Source of the DNA: Prochilodus magdalenae | Lineage: Eukaryota > Chordata > Actinopteri > Characiformes > Prochilodontidae | Assembly (NCBI GenBank): GCA_024036415.1 | Contig: JAMWET010000915.1 | Location: forward strand, 186,001-250,000 | Length of the DNA: 64,000 nt | Direction: 5' to 3' | Shown here: piece by piece, positions 18,095 to 29,946 of the stretch | How the letters are laid out: the number at the start of each line of letters is the position of its first letter | Position numbering within the stretch: position 1 is the first letter of the stretch | The notes under the pieces: generated by a model | Told to the model about the DNA's origin: nothing | Seen by the model: the letters and a program-made list of their open reading frames with translations, nothing else | The model's database searches: none | Program-made: the position numbers and the translations under genes

Positions 18095-18626
18095 CAGCTC
18101 TGGAAAACATTGAGACCACCTTAAAATGCTCAGCTTGTCTAGTTTTACAGTTTCTGGGTAAGTGTTTGACCAAAATGAGCAGTTCTGTTGTATTCTTTAC
18201 CCTACTGGAAACATGTCTCCCAAATTCCAGATCAAACATTGTATTTTATATCTGTTTATTCAGAAAATCACTAATGATGCCTCTAGGAGCTTTTTTTATA
18301 ACCATGCTCGCTGTGCATTTCACCCCAGACACCGCTCACCAGTCTTTCTGTAGGTCACTTAAGGTCATCTTACAGTGGTTAAGTGACATTCGAATGAGGT
18401 GGTGCTCATCATGGTCAGTAGAGAGTGGTTTTGGCCCTCTGCCAGTCCATAGCTGTGTTGTCCTGCGTGTTGTGCTCTTTGACCTTGTTCATATGAAGCA
18501 GACACTCACTGTATATGCCAGTAAAGCTAGAACCAAACTTCTGTTCCTCACCAAGAACCCGCTGTACATGTGGAGATGCTGATTTAAGAAGAAACTGGAG
18601 TGGTGTCTTATTTATATCCAGAGCTG
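18095..18626. mobile_element. Nonautonomous Tc1/mariner-type element (532 bp) with TA target duplication
   Basis: The ends are CAGCTCTGG and CCAGAGCTG in inverted orientation, each flanked by TA (18093-18094 and 18627-18628), the Tc1/mariner target duplication. The internal left part (GAGACCACC, TGTCTCCCAAATTCCAGATC) matches a fish Tc1-like family that I recognise from its CAGCTCTGGAAAA ends. The copy is far shorter than an autonomous Tc1-type element (about 1.3-1.6 kb) and has no transposase frame, so it is an internally deleted derivative. Short frames within it are not genes. Confidence 0.85.
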
Positions 18627-21600
18627 TACATATTTGGAAATCATTTGTAGCTCAGAAAGTATCACCTGTTAAAGCGACGATGTAACAAAAAAAAATCTAT
18701 TTCTCCTTTTCCCTCTGTTCGCCTATATGTAGTTGTTTGGCCAAGACTCATTGGGTGGCAGAATTGTGCTTTTGTTTAGCTGTGGGGTTATCAGTCTAAC
18801 ATCACTAATAATTAAACGTCAATAGTTGCTCATTGTTTTTTGTAAATGCATCCCAAAGATCAACATCCAGGTCTTCATTAAGGTGATGCAGACTTCCTGA
18901 TGTTGTTTAGTGTGTAGCTGACCGCTGTAGATAGCCACTTAAGGGAACGGATATTGTGCTTAAATCCACCTGGCACAAAGCTTTAAGTTATTTATAAATA
19001 GAAACGTCTGTAGGATCTGTGACGTGTGTTTACTGAAATGATTTAATATTTGAGAAGCTTTTATACTGTATTTCATTTATAAATCAGGTTGGTTTCATAG
19101 ATTTTCATCACACGGCGTCACTGCTAGTGTAGGATTGTGGCCCATAGCCCAGTGGCTGAGCAGTTAGTCAAACGCTGATCTAAGGGCGTTTAGCAGTGTA
19201 CAAGTTTAGTTCATTTTTGTAGTCGAACTGCGTGTTCTAAACTACTCCTACTGTGCCACCCTGTTGAAGACCTGGATGAGGCTTGTGGATGTATTTACTG
19301 GAAGGATTTGGGCGACTGTTGATATCTAGTGTTTAATAGCAGCAGCAGGCATGCTTGTGTACAGTAGACTTTTTGCTAAGCCTTTCTTTGACGAATAAAT
19401 TGTAACCCAGTGTTGGTATGCCGCTAGTTAACAGGGAAAAGTTGCTTCCCAGCCTAACTGGATGTTGCTGAGCAGCGTGAATAAGCAAAGTCAGTGAGAG
19501 TTAGAAGTTGCTACATTGCTACATGAGATGACCTGAAGACAAAAGTACACAGCGGTGGATTTAGCATGTCTAGATTTCTAACGTCTGTAAAAATGTCCTC
19601 AACTTTGATCAGTTCTCAGGTTTTGATCCCGGATGAATCTCCGGTTTTGTCTGTGTGTTGGTTTTGGTTTATTCCCTAATCCTCTCTGCGCTGCGTAGAC
19701 ATTCCATCTCAGACAGAGCGAGTGTTTCCATGCATTAGCGACTTCACTTTGAACAGCTCGGGTCAGACATGTGGAGACCTTGCTCACACGCACGTACACC
19801 CATGCATGCACACACGTGTGCTTGTTTTTATACCTTGTCAGGACACAGGGTAACACTTTGGTGTTTTTTTATTTTGTGTTTGTCTATATGTAATAACGCA
19901 AATAACTATTTATAGAGATATCCAAAAACATTTATCTCAGTTTATATCATTCTGCACGATTTGAACATGGTGATTCTCCATTTTGTTCGTTATGAATGAA
20001 CCAGTACAAAAGTGCTTTTACTGTTAGTTTCTCTTTTGGAAATTCGTGTTTATATTTAATATATAGACATATAATGTAAATAACTAATATATAATATGGT
20101 GATGCGTATGAGGTGCTAAACAAGCTGATAATGAGGAGAGGTTTTAAAATGATTAAACAAACACGTCGACATATAAAACGACAAAACAAATTTTTATTTG
20201 TATTTATGAGGATGTTAGTGTTTTTCTGATAAACATGTTTTTTAAATGCCTTTCAGGTGACTGAGCAGTCCCCTATGTGTAAATGTATCTAGATGAAGAT
20301 AAGTAATGTACCCCATATGTATGATTTATAAACCTTGTAACTTTCTAATGATTTTCTGTACTCTCAGTACAAGTACAAAAATGTTTTTTCCGTCTCCTGT
20401 AAATATACTATTTGTGAGGTTTTTTAAAAATAAATTTGTGTAAAAACATTTTGCTTTAAGTCCTAATCTTAACCTGAGGAACCAAAAAAGAAATGTTGTT
20501 TTTTGTGGTAAAAACATGAAGCATTGACCTTTTTCTTTAAAGGCGCTCTTGGTTTCTTCTGTGAAGGTGGATCAGCCCTGATTCGTCCTGATAATGTATA
20601 AAAACAAACACGCTCTGAGTCTTTCTCCTACACAGCTCCATCTGGAAGCACTCAGACTCTTGGTAGAGTGAGGTGTAAATGTGTCTTTAGTACGTAAAGC
20701 AGTTTCAGATGGTTCTGTGCAGACACTGATTTTAGTGCGCTCATTCAGAACCTGGCTGAAACAACTCAGACTGCACTATCCGTCATTTGTTTAACACTTG
20801 CTACTCTGGAGCGCTCTTGTGCTTTAGCTTGTTCTCACTCACTGACTGCTACCTTCCTGGTAGCTGAGTTTTTTTCCCAGGGAAATGTTTTAGTCTGCGT
20901 GTTCCTTATTCACTTACAGTAAACTTGTAAGAGAATGCAAAACATGTTTTCAAAGGGATGTGGGTCATACATGCTGAACTTCTTGGACTTCATTATTGTT
21001 ATTTGTCATTTTGTCAAGTGTACAGAATAGGGTCACACAAAAGGTCGCCAATGTTAATTGCGGTGTTGGCCTTTGGAATACTGATATTAGTCCTGCAACC
21101 ATTCACTGTGTTGTTTACAGTTTACTGTGTACTGTGAGTATCCTGATTAATCATTGCTCCAGATGTTCTTCTGTAAGTGTTTGAATGATTCAATGTGTTT
21201 ATGTAATCCAGTGTTTTGCTTAAAATAAAGCAGGCTGATTTTTATCCATGTCACAGTGTTGATTTGCCTATTTGCTTTCGAATACTATAGGAATTATCTC
21301 AATATGTAGCGGTATAGTTTTAATTATTGATGCTCTGATGATGATGCCATATTGGTGTCCGTGCAAATGCCAACCCCTAGACTCAGTGTCTGTATCAGTG
21401 ATGGAAATACTGTCACCTACATCCAACACCACAAAGCTATTGCTGCTGTGCCAGTAGACAAAACTTAACATGCCAGCAGTGTAGAATTACGAGCAGCAGT
21501 AAAAATGCTCATGGCAAAATTTGTAACGGTATTATTTCACGGACAAAAAAAAAAATAAAACGTGCTAACGGTAACCGCTTAACTGAATGTCTGAACCAGA

Positions 21601-22904
21601 TTTCTGTCAGTAACCGATCAAGAGTTTTGTTGAGGGAATGGAAGGAACAGTCAGAGCCTAGGCATAATAATGACCTTTAGCTTTGATTTAGCCTTCATTG
21701 GTCAGATGTGTCACTTAGCACAGGCGTCATTCGGCGCTATGCTTCAGCCAAGCTACAAAAGTGATGGAGGTTGCTGCTACTGACCTCATGGTGCATATCA
21801 GTAATTTACATTGTTTTTAATAGTGTTTTCTGGGGGGGCACGCCTGTTCTGCAGTTTTTCTGTTTTCTGACATCAGAGGGCAGAAAAAAGTAAATACTGT
21901 GTTCTGCTTTCAGGTTGAAAATGCAAACTGGTTGTGTTTGTATTTGTTTGGTATACTATGCTACTTATTACTTTGCAGACTTTGATAATTAACACCACTA
22001 ATAAGGACAAATTAGACATTAATATCAGTCAGTATTTTACCAGCTAATAATTGTCATTTAATCGCCTGTTGTTTTATATTGTGGTATAAAAGCAGCTTCT
22101 ATAAAGTAATGTTGCATGCTTTAGTGTAGGCTGTTGGACTGCACCTTTGAGCATGGATCCATTTTAGTGGGTATCCTGTATATGCAGACCATAGAGCCTT
22201 TAAGATGGTCAATTGTTAAAGGAATGCACCATTAACTAATGGCAGTGTTTGAGATTTTTGATGTATTCATCTGTCAATGTTGGTTTGAAAAATCTACAGC
22301 AAATATTCTATAGACTTATAGTTCCTATGAAAAAAAGTTGCAGATCTAAAAATTTAACTACATTTGTTTCAGAGCTGGGGTTTATTTCGTAGCTGTGTCT
22401 GCTCATATGAATGCGGTTCTGGTATCCTCCTTAACATGCTCTTTATCAGCCAGAGGAGGACGAAGTTGAGGTTGTGTCTTGGATTTACAGTACTGTGCTG
22501 AAGCTTCAGCCTCTGTAAAGACTGCAGGAGAATTAAATGTCAGGTCAGAGACAACTCTGTGCACTGTTGTTTGCGAGTGATCAGAAATCATCCATCTATC
22601 TGCATGCTGTGGTAATGATATAGGCGTCAGTAAGCTACGCTGGTGGCACAGATTGCAAACGCAGATGCCGGAGAGATGAAGGTGCATCAACTCACCTTCC
22701 ATACACTCACTCTGTCTGACATTTGTCGTATTGCGAATGCCATAAGTTTAAAAAATAAGCTCACCTGTAATTAAAGCTTACCAAATAGCGTGTAATACTT
22801 CTAGAAGCCTAAATAAGAGCTGCGATTAGATTTGGCATAGACTAGACAAGTTTCTGAATGTAGGCGACATCAATGTTCCCCCACTCTTACATTAAGTGAT
22901 TGCG
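18627..22904. other. Noncoding DNA, no gene recognised
   Basis: AT-rich DNA without supported exons or clear repeat families. Several short frames occur on both strands with no recognisable similarity. Confidence 0.55.
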
Positions 22905-23045
22905 CAGTTCAGCCATGTTTGGTGGACATCGTCATTGGCTGGAGGTTAAGAAACCAGCCTTGTGACTGAGGGTGGCCGGCTCGAATCCCCTAACCAACAG
23001 TAATGACTGAAGTGCCCTTGATGCCCTGTATGACCCTAAGTTTCC
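22905..23045 (-). mobile_element. Reversed fragment of a teleost interspersed repeat with a B-box-like motif
   Basis: Read on the minus strand this contains AAGGGCACTTCAGTCATTAC, then GGGGATTCGAGCCGGCCACC and AAGGCTGGTTTCTTAACC. This is the distal part of the same family as the insertion at 10812-11034. GGGGATTCGAGCC resembles a tRNA-type B box (GGTTCGANTCC), suggesting a tRNA-derived SINE or an element that captured one. Confidence 0.65.
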
Positions 23046-24589
23046 ACACACATGCATCTTCCACAAATTCAATGTACACTGAATACATGAAATTCCTTGT
23101 AACTGTACCATCTGTTCTCAGTCTATGAATCCAGTCATGCACCCCACAGGTATTTATAGCCATTACTCATCATTGTGCAAATGTCATCTGCAGGAGCCTG
23201 AAGTTACTTCCACCTTAAACATGCAAGATGTTTTGTCTGTTGACTCATTATCAGCGGCACCTGATTTAATTTGACAGTGTATTAATTAGCTCGACCAAAT
23301 GTTTTAAATTAACTTGAAATAATAGGTTTTATCAGGTTGAAGTTTAAAAGGATTTAAAGAAGATACTGACACACTTAAAGTTACTACTGTAGGTATTACT
23401 ACTGTTTGCATTTGAGCAAATGCAGTGCTAATTTCTCAGATTCCCTTTTACTCAGGACTGTGTATAAAGTGGTCAGGTTTTCAGTGGTTAAGGTGAAACG
23501 GGCTTTTCAGTAATCGCGCTGGTCTCAAGGATATTAAAAGTAGTGTCTTTGACGGGCACTACCTGCAGCGTACAGATCGCTTTGCTGCCCTGTGTGGCCT
23601 CACCAGGTGCTCACCATCTGGAGGTGTGCGTAGTAGCCGTGTGTGCATCCCTTAGGATTGTGGATTAACCCGGGCTGCGATTTGCTCCTCTGCTAAGCAT
23701 GTACTAGTGGATCTGATCCAGACAGCTTTACCCAGACCAGCGGGACAATAGCAGAGAGACTTTCTCTGATTTGAATGCCCTTTTTGCGGGGAGGTTGGTG
23801 TTCTTGGTAAGTTTAGGATTCTTGTTTTACACTGTTGTTATTAAGAATCATTGACATGTACAGTGATTTCTACAATTTATCACTGTAGACTTTTATTTGA
23901 TTAATAATTCCCTTCCTGTTACCTCTGCTATCAAAACTGTCTGTACAACAAGATTTCTGTTTTTATAGAGCTGTAAAACAATAGAAGCCGTATTGGCCCC
24001 TACACAAACTATAGTTTCTTAGTTTCAGTGACCTTGTGGATCATATGAACATTATCGAGCATTATCGAGTGGATTTAAGTAACGGTATGATTACTGCCAC
24101 CTACGCTTCCTGTAGTGTATTACAGTTTGTCAGAGTGACTGTGTTGATCATAGAGCACACAGTAGGAAGCATCTTTATTTACAGACCTTTACAGCAGTTT
24201 GATGTTGACTGTTTTGTGGTGTAATCAGTTTTGCAGCCTTGTTTTTGGAATTTGAACTTGTGGAAGCTGAGAGCGGTACAGAAACCTGAAGTATGTAGTC
24301 ACCTGTTGTTCTGTCTGACAGATGGGGCTTTCCCTGCCTGAGGAAAGCAGTTTATAAAGGGTTTAGTCACTTTATACTGCCTTACAGAACACCTTCAGAT
24401 TACCTCTGTCACCTCGCCTTGAAATTTTAGATACATGCTAAGCAGTGCTCGGATAAGTATCAGTTTTTATTATATACTATACTATATACTATATATCATA
24501 AAACTGTAATTCTCAGTGCAGGTGGAAATAAACAGCTTTATAATGTAAGTAGTAAAAGTGCATTTATATCTTTACAATGTGATCATAAA
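23046..24589. other. Noncoding DNA; includes a weak candidate noncoding exon
   Basis: Mostly AT-rich, with a GC-richer patch at 23511-23806 that is bounded by TTTTCAG and GGTAAGTTT. No coding frame that I recognise. Confidence 0.5.
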
Positions 24590-24815
24590 CACACACAATT
24601 ATAATCTGAACGGGAAACATGTTTTACAATGTTAGAATCGGAACAGGACATGTATGTTATAACAGTTATAATCTGAACAGGTAATGGTTGTTCACATGGT
24701 TACAATTCTGCACAGTAAACATGTTCACGTAGTTATAACCTAAAGAGTACACACACGTTAACACACTTATCAGAAAACAAGGTTAGAATCTGAACAGCAT
24801 CCACATTTACTATGT
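24590..24815. repeat. Degenerate tandem repeat, about 40-bp unit
   Basis: The phrase TTATAATCTGAACAGG with a following ACATGTTTACA-like segment recurs at about 24598, 24630, 24667, 24704, 24734 and 24781 with substitutions. It is an old tandem array. Confidence 0.5.
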
Positions 24816-26091
24816 TGTAATTAGCTTATATGATAATCGAACAAATGTTTGTAACACATGGGGAGAGAAGGAGGTGAAGTGTTTGTTGATCGGACGGAAA
24901 TGTCAAAAGCCTCTAAAGATGCTGAATCTTCACCTTTTCCTCTGTTTTCTGAGAGCATGCGAGAGAGGGGATATGACAGGCAGGAGAGTAGTGTAGTGTG
25001 TATATAAAACATATATAAAGTTTATTCTTGATGTTCATGCATCTTCAATGATAGGGTGTTTGCCCATGGGTTTCCAAACTACAATGCTTTGTTCAAAATG
25101 AAAGGAGACTTGCTCAGCAGGTTTGCTTCGACAGGCATGTGTATGCCAGCTCGATGTTTCACAGGGATGCTGCAATGACAGAAGTGCTTCAGGGTTGCCT
25201 TCTGTCTGCAAGCTATACTCGTGCACGATGCCATCAGAAAAACTGGGCGTGCTGGCAACTTTACAACACACCGGCATCAAGCGGCTGCCCCTCTACAGAC
25301 ACTGATCGTCATCGGTGTGTGGTGATAACAGGATGTAAGCATTGTGTGTTCTCCAAAACAGGAGTATGCGAAAGTCACACAAGGGCATAGCCTCTAGTTT
25401 ACACTGGTAGGTACATGTTTATAGAGTTTCAGAGTGAGTTTGGTGTGAAATGGTCTCTTTTTGTACAGTGGTGGTTATGGAAACCAGAAGTCACCATGTC
25501 TACAACACACATACAGCTGCTTTAGTTACTGTCTAAATCCACCAGTGAGTTTTCATATGTAATTTTGGTGGTAAAAATAAGAGAGACAGTAAACTGTTCT
25601 GTTGTCTGGTCATGGTGCTGTATTGAATGACGTACCATCTACTGTTAAATGTTCCCTTCTTGCTTTAGTACTTGAAACTGGGGTGATCATGCAGGGGAAG
25701 TGTTGTTATCCCCCCATGCCTGGCTTAAAGTGACTGTGGGTTATAGGTCGTCTAAGTGGTTTGAGAAAGTTCTGATGTAACTTCTGCTTCAGCGGTGAGA
25801 ACTTCTCCGTAGTTCCTCGAGAGAGTTCCCTGTATGGAGTCCTCCCAAACTTCTTGTTATTTTTGACAGTTGCGTTCCTGTGTTGGCCAAGCTTGTTCTG
25901 AGGTTACGGATGGTGTGTAAGTGGCCAGTGAGCTCAGAGAGTGATGTAATCTGGAGTTCTGCTCTTTAACCCAGTGACCGTTTTAAATAGCGGTTGGATT
26001 CAGCGACGGCCGAGGGCCAGAGTTTAGCTTCAGCGATTGTTTTTCGCAAACTGCTCACAAGCGTTTTCTCACCTCTTTAAAGGTTTCATTT
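24816..26091. other. Noncoding DNA, no gene recognised
   Basis: No supported exon. It contains one copy (25465-25503) of a short dispersed repeat also found at 38353-38392 and 63611-63640. Confidence 0.55.
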
Positions 26092-26104
26092 CCTCTCTCT
26101 CTCT

Positions 26105-26181
<77 letters not shown>
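26092..26181. repeat. Compound (CT)n(GT)n microsatellite
   Basis: (CT)n at 26092-26107 runs into about 74 bp of (GT)n at 26108-26181. Confidence 0.97.
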
Positions 26182-26182
<1 letters not shown>

Positions 26183-26276
26183 TTTTTAGGATTTGAACTT
26201 TGTGCAGGTAAAAGACTGCAATAGGCTCTGATACAGCTCTCTTCCCTTCTCACCCTTCTCCTTACACTTCTCCCTC

Positions 26277-26304
26277 TCTTTTCTTTCTTTCTTTCTTTCT
26301 TTCT
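26277..26304. repeat. (CTTT)n microsatellite
   Basis: Seven tetranucleotide units within a longer C/T-rich stretch that extends to about 26465. Confidence 0.9.
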
Positions 26305-27607
26305 GCCTGTTCGCTTTCTGTTCTTGCCTTTCTTACTGTAACTTATTCTTTCCCATCTGTTTGTATTCTCACTTGCTATCCCTCTTTCACCCCATGTCTC
26401 TTTTGCTCACTCTCTCTGTTTCTGTTTCTATCTCCGTCTTTCTCTGTGTCTTCTCTGTCTCTCTGTAGTATAAATATTAGGGTCTGCTCCGGAGCTGACG
26501 TCAGTGATGTTCTGTGTCTGGGCTCATTAGGAGACTTTGGCACTGAGTTTTGTTGTTATTGAGTGACATTTCCTTTAAGTCGTTCAGTTTTTAAGCACCC
26601 ATTCAGACCAATCAATGTCTTACCTTACAGAGAGCAGCAGGAGAATTTGAAGTATGTCTCTTTAGGCAGGTACTTCTATCTGCAGGTGTCATTTAAGAAA
26701 TCTGAGAACTCTGAGATCTTTACTTCTGCTTTGTCTTAGCTGTGCATGCAACATATGTGCAACATGTCTTTTACAGAGAGCATTATTTTGAATACCCTGA
26801 ACTGAGCTAGCTAATTTTTGCTAGCATCTGTATAAGAATTTCAGTGTTGTGTTGATGCGAAGCTAGCAGGTCAGTCCATTCATTTACCACACCAGCACCA
26901 CTTTGTAACAGCAGACATTTAATTTTATTTCATGTTGGAAATTTGTAGATATAAACATGCACACCATAGTGAAACCTCTTGGTGTGGGTTTTCTGTCAAG
27001 CTTGCAAAACAGCTTTTAGTGTAGTATTTAGTAAACAAGGCTTTATGACCTCCCTTATCTTTCGCATTGCATGTTTATCATGAAGGTAATCTTTAAATCA
27101 CTTCATCTGTTTTGGTTTAGTGCTCATCAGCATCCTGTCTGAGTAATGTGTGAGGTGAAGAGTTTGTTCAAAATAAACTTCCAAAGAACAGATCTCTTCA
27201 CAGTTCCACAGTTTTTCCCATGTCCTCTTATGCCCACCTGCCTCTGTATCCCTGGAATAATCTGCTTATCGCAACTCCATCTGAAAGCTCTGCCACTTCC
27301 TGCCCACTCAGGTGTGAACGCACCGTTATCACTTCCTGCTGGGTTGATTAGGGACAGTTTCTCTTTTGCCTCTGGTCGAGTCCCATTACAGAAGTATGGG
27401 AGATTTGTTTAGTCTTTGAACTTCCGTGGTTTTATTACTAAGCATTAGAATGTGTTAGTGAAGTTTTGTGTGTAGTGTTTATTAAGGATTTTGCAGTTAT
27501 TTTCAGATAGATAACACTCTGTACTCACTGTTATTAGTCCATTACTATTACTACTACTAATAAAAATATAATATATACTATATTATATAATGTGTTTGTG
27601 TGTATGT

Positions 27608-27609
<2 letters not shown>
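26305..27609. other. Noncoding DNA, no gene recognised
   Basis: Pyrimidine-rich to about 26465, then ordinary AT-rich sequence. No supported exon. Confidence 0.55.
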
Positions 27610-27683
<74 letters not shown>

Positions 27684-27927
27684 TCGCTGTCCAATGAAAA
27701 ACATGTATCTCCACTTTTGTCCATTTTTACTTTTATGCATCATTTGAACACACCAGCTGCTGTTTACATTGCGTGAGAATCTCATGATGAATGGACCAAC
27801 CGAAGTGGCTCAAAACTGTTTGGAAAGATGTCTGGTTCCATTGACTTCCATTAAAGGTTAAAGAGGTTTTTGGCCTATCCTGTAAACTTGCCATTTTGGA
27901 GATACTTGTTCTTCTTTGGACAGCGAC

Positions 27928-28007
<80 letters not shown>
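27610..28007. repeat. (TA)n microsatellite split by a MITE
   Basis: (TA)n occupies 27610-27681 and 27931-28007. The two halves are separated by a 250-bp TIR-bounded element. Confidence 0.95.
27682..27930. mobile_element. Small MITE with 31-bp imperfect terminal inverted repeats
   Basis: The left end contains TCGCTGTCCAATGAAAAAC and the right end, reverse complemented, TCGCTGTCCAAAGAAGAAC. Over 31 bp the two ends agree at 27 positions. The element is about 249 bp, noncoding, and sits inside (TA)n, so any TA target duplication cannot be delimited. The superfamily is not certain; a TA-targeting one (Tc1/mariner type) fits the context. Confidence 0.85.
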
Positions 28008-28009
<2 letters not shown>

Positions 28010-29888
28010 CTAATATACTATTATACTAATAAAATATATTAATTACCACTAATAATAAAAAAATATATAATTGAATTTGTTTGTTCAATTGTTTTTTTTG
28101 TTTGTTTGTATGTGGACTGCATATCAGTATCATGAATATGCAGTAGCATATTCATAAGCAAGCTTTATTTTCTGTGCTTTAAGCAACAGAGGAATAGACA
28201 AACAAGGCTTGTGAAATTGTGGTTGAGTGAAGAAGAAAAGCCCCTCGGCTGTTCAAACATCTGGACAGCTGTGCTCTGTCTGTCTAAAACTGCACTCAAG
28301 ACATCGAAAGTAAAAGTTGGCGTTCTGTCAGCGGACGGATTAATGGAGGACGGGAGCTGTTTTCCTTCCACTGTTGATTCAGCTGAGCAACCAGAGTGTT
28401 CTGAATTCATAAACAGTTTTACACACTAATATTGGAGCATGAGGTCAGATAGCGCTCTGCTGTTCGTTTTTCAGAGGGTGCGTAAGCCTTTTCTGTATAT
28501 AGACCTAAGGTTAAATGTGATGTTTGATGAAGCTGTTGGACACTATGGTGACATTGTGGTGACATTGTGATGGTATAATAATGGATGATGATGATTAAAT
28601 AGAAATGCAGACTTCTTTTTGGAGTACATAGCCAGAACTCTAACTGAGCCGTATACGTAGCTATGATGTAAACAAATACCGAACAGTCCAGGATAAAGCA
28701 GCGCTCGCTTGAGTGCAGAATAAGAGAATGAAACAATAACTGCTTGCATCACAGATGTTTTGTAAGAGTTCTCGAAGAGGACGTGTGGACAGTGCCTATC
28801 AGACGTGAAGCGTGCTGTGTCTGGTGTTCAAAAAGGAGGCGGAAAAGATGCGTTTCTTAAGATTTGATTGACGAGTAGGTAAACATGAGAAAGCAGTTTT
28901 AACTGATCTCTGAAGCTGTTTGAAAAAGTCTTTTCCTTCATTCATGCTTACAGAAAGTCTGCTGTAGTGAAGCAGGGTGCTTTTTCATGGTGATAAGTTA
29001 TTTATTTATTTTAATCCTAATATTGTTTCTTGCTGCAAGGTGCGCTCAGTGGCCTACACGAGTGCTTTTCAGACACGTTTAGCGTGATCATAATCATGTT
29101 ATAGCTTGTGATTGTCGTGTGTAACTGTAATGATCTAATTAATTGACTTTTAATAGTTTCTTAGTAACAGTTTCTATTTTTCCTTTATGCTGTGTTAGTG
29201 TGCTGTGTTTGAATTTCGTTGAATGGTTAAATGTCTTGCTGTACACGTGGGAGACCAGGGTTAAAGTCCAGTGCCCTTGTTATGCTGCTATTAGTACTCT
29301 GAGCTACTGGGCCATGTGATAATTTGATTTAGGCGATGCCCATGATGTTTTGTGTTTAGGCAGTAAATCTTATTGTGAGCCAGTGAGCATGTGGTTATTA
29401 TGATGTGATTAATATTCAACTCCTGTTTATTTGCTGACTTTCTGACACACTAGAAAACCTTTTGCCACATTTTCTGTCCTTTTTTTATAATCTGATCTTT
29501 TATGTTTTAACAAATCCACACAACCTGTAATGATACACATTCATGAGTTCAAATGACTTTAAACAAACAATATATAAATGTATATCTCTGTACTCGTGCA
29601 TAGTTTAGAAATTGGCTTTTGGCCTGTCAGACTTTATTAAAGGCTACTAATATTTTCAATAAATGGACAAAAAGAAATATAATTTTTTTGTGACTTTACC
29701 AACCAGCTGCTGGTTTGTAGTTGAGTTGTAGTTAATTTCAAACAGAGGCAGAGAATTGGAAGAACAAACATTGTCTTTTCTTTCTCCTCCTCTTTCTTTA
29801 TTTCTCACTTGGTGTTTGTTTTTGATGACATGTATGTTTGTTTGACACTTGTGCTAACCTCTCCACCCCTCTTGCTTTATTTACGCAG
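28008..29888. other. Noncoding DNA; possible tRNA-like SINE relic
   Basis: No gene recognised. At about 29222-29290 there is a tRNA-like arrangement (TGGTTAAATGTC, then GGGTTAAAGTCC), weakly resembling A and B boxes of a decayed tRNA-derived SINE. Confidence 0.4.
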
Positions 29889-29946
29889 AGGACAGAAGAG
29901 TGGGAGTTTACCAGTAAATCATTCACTGTGGCCTGACAGGAGAATC
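29889..29946 (+). other. Candidate small (58-bp) noncoding exon
   Basis: It is preceded by a branch-point-like GTGCTAAC, a pyrimidine-rich tract and TTTACGCAG, and is followed by the strong donor ATC|GTAAGTG. One of three frames is open throughout. It could be an upstream untranslated exon of fbxw7 or a cassette exon of an unknown transcript. It rests on splice signals alone. Confidence 0.25.

Noticed and set aside
18166..18582. 138-residue plus-strand frame
   Set aside because: Lies wholly within the nonautonomous Tc1-type element and does not resemble a transposase.
29222..29290. Possible tRNA gene
   Set aside because: A- and B-box-like words occur but I could not build an acceptor stem or anticodon arm; a decayed SINE is more likely.
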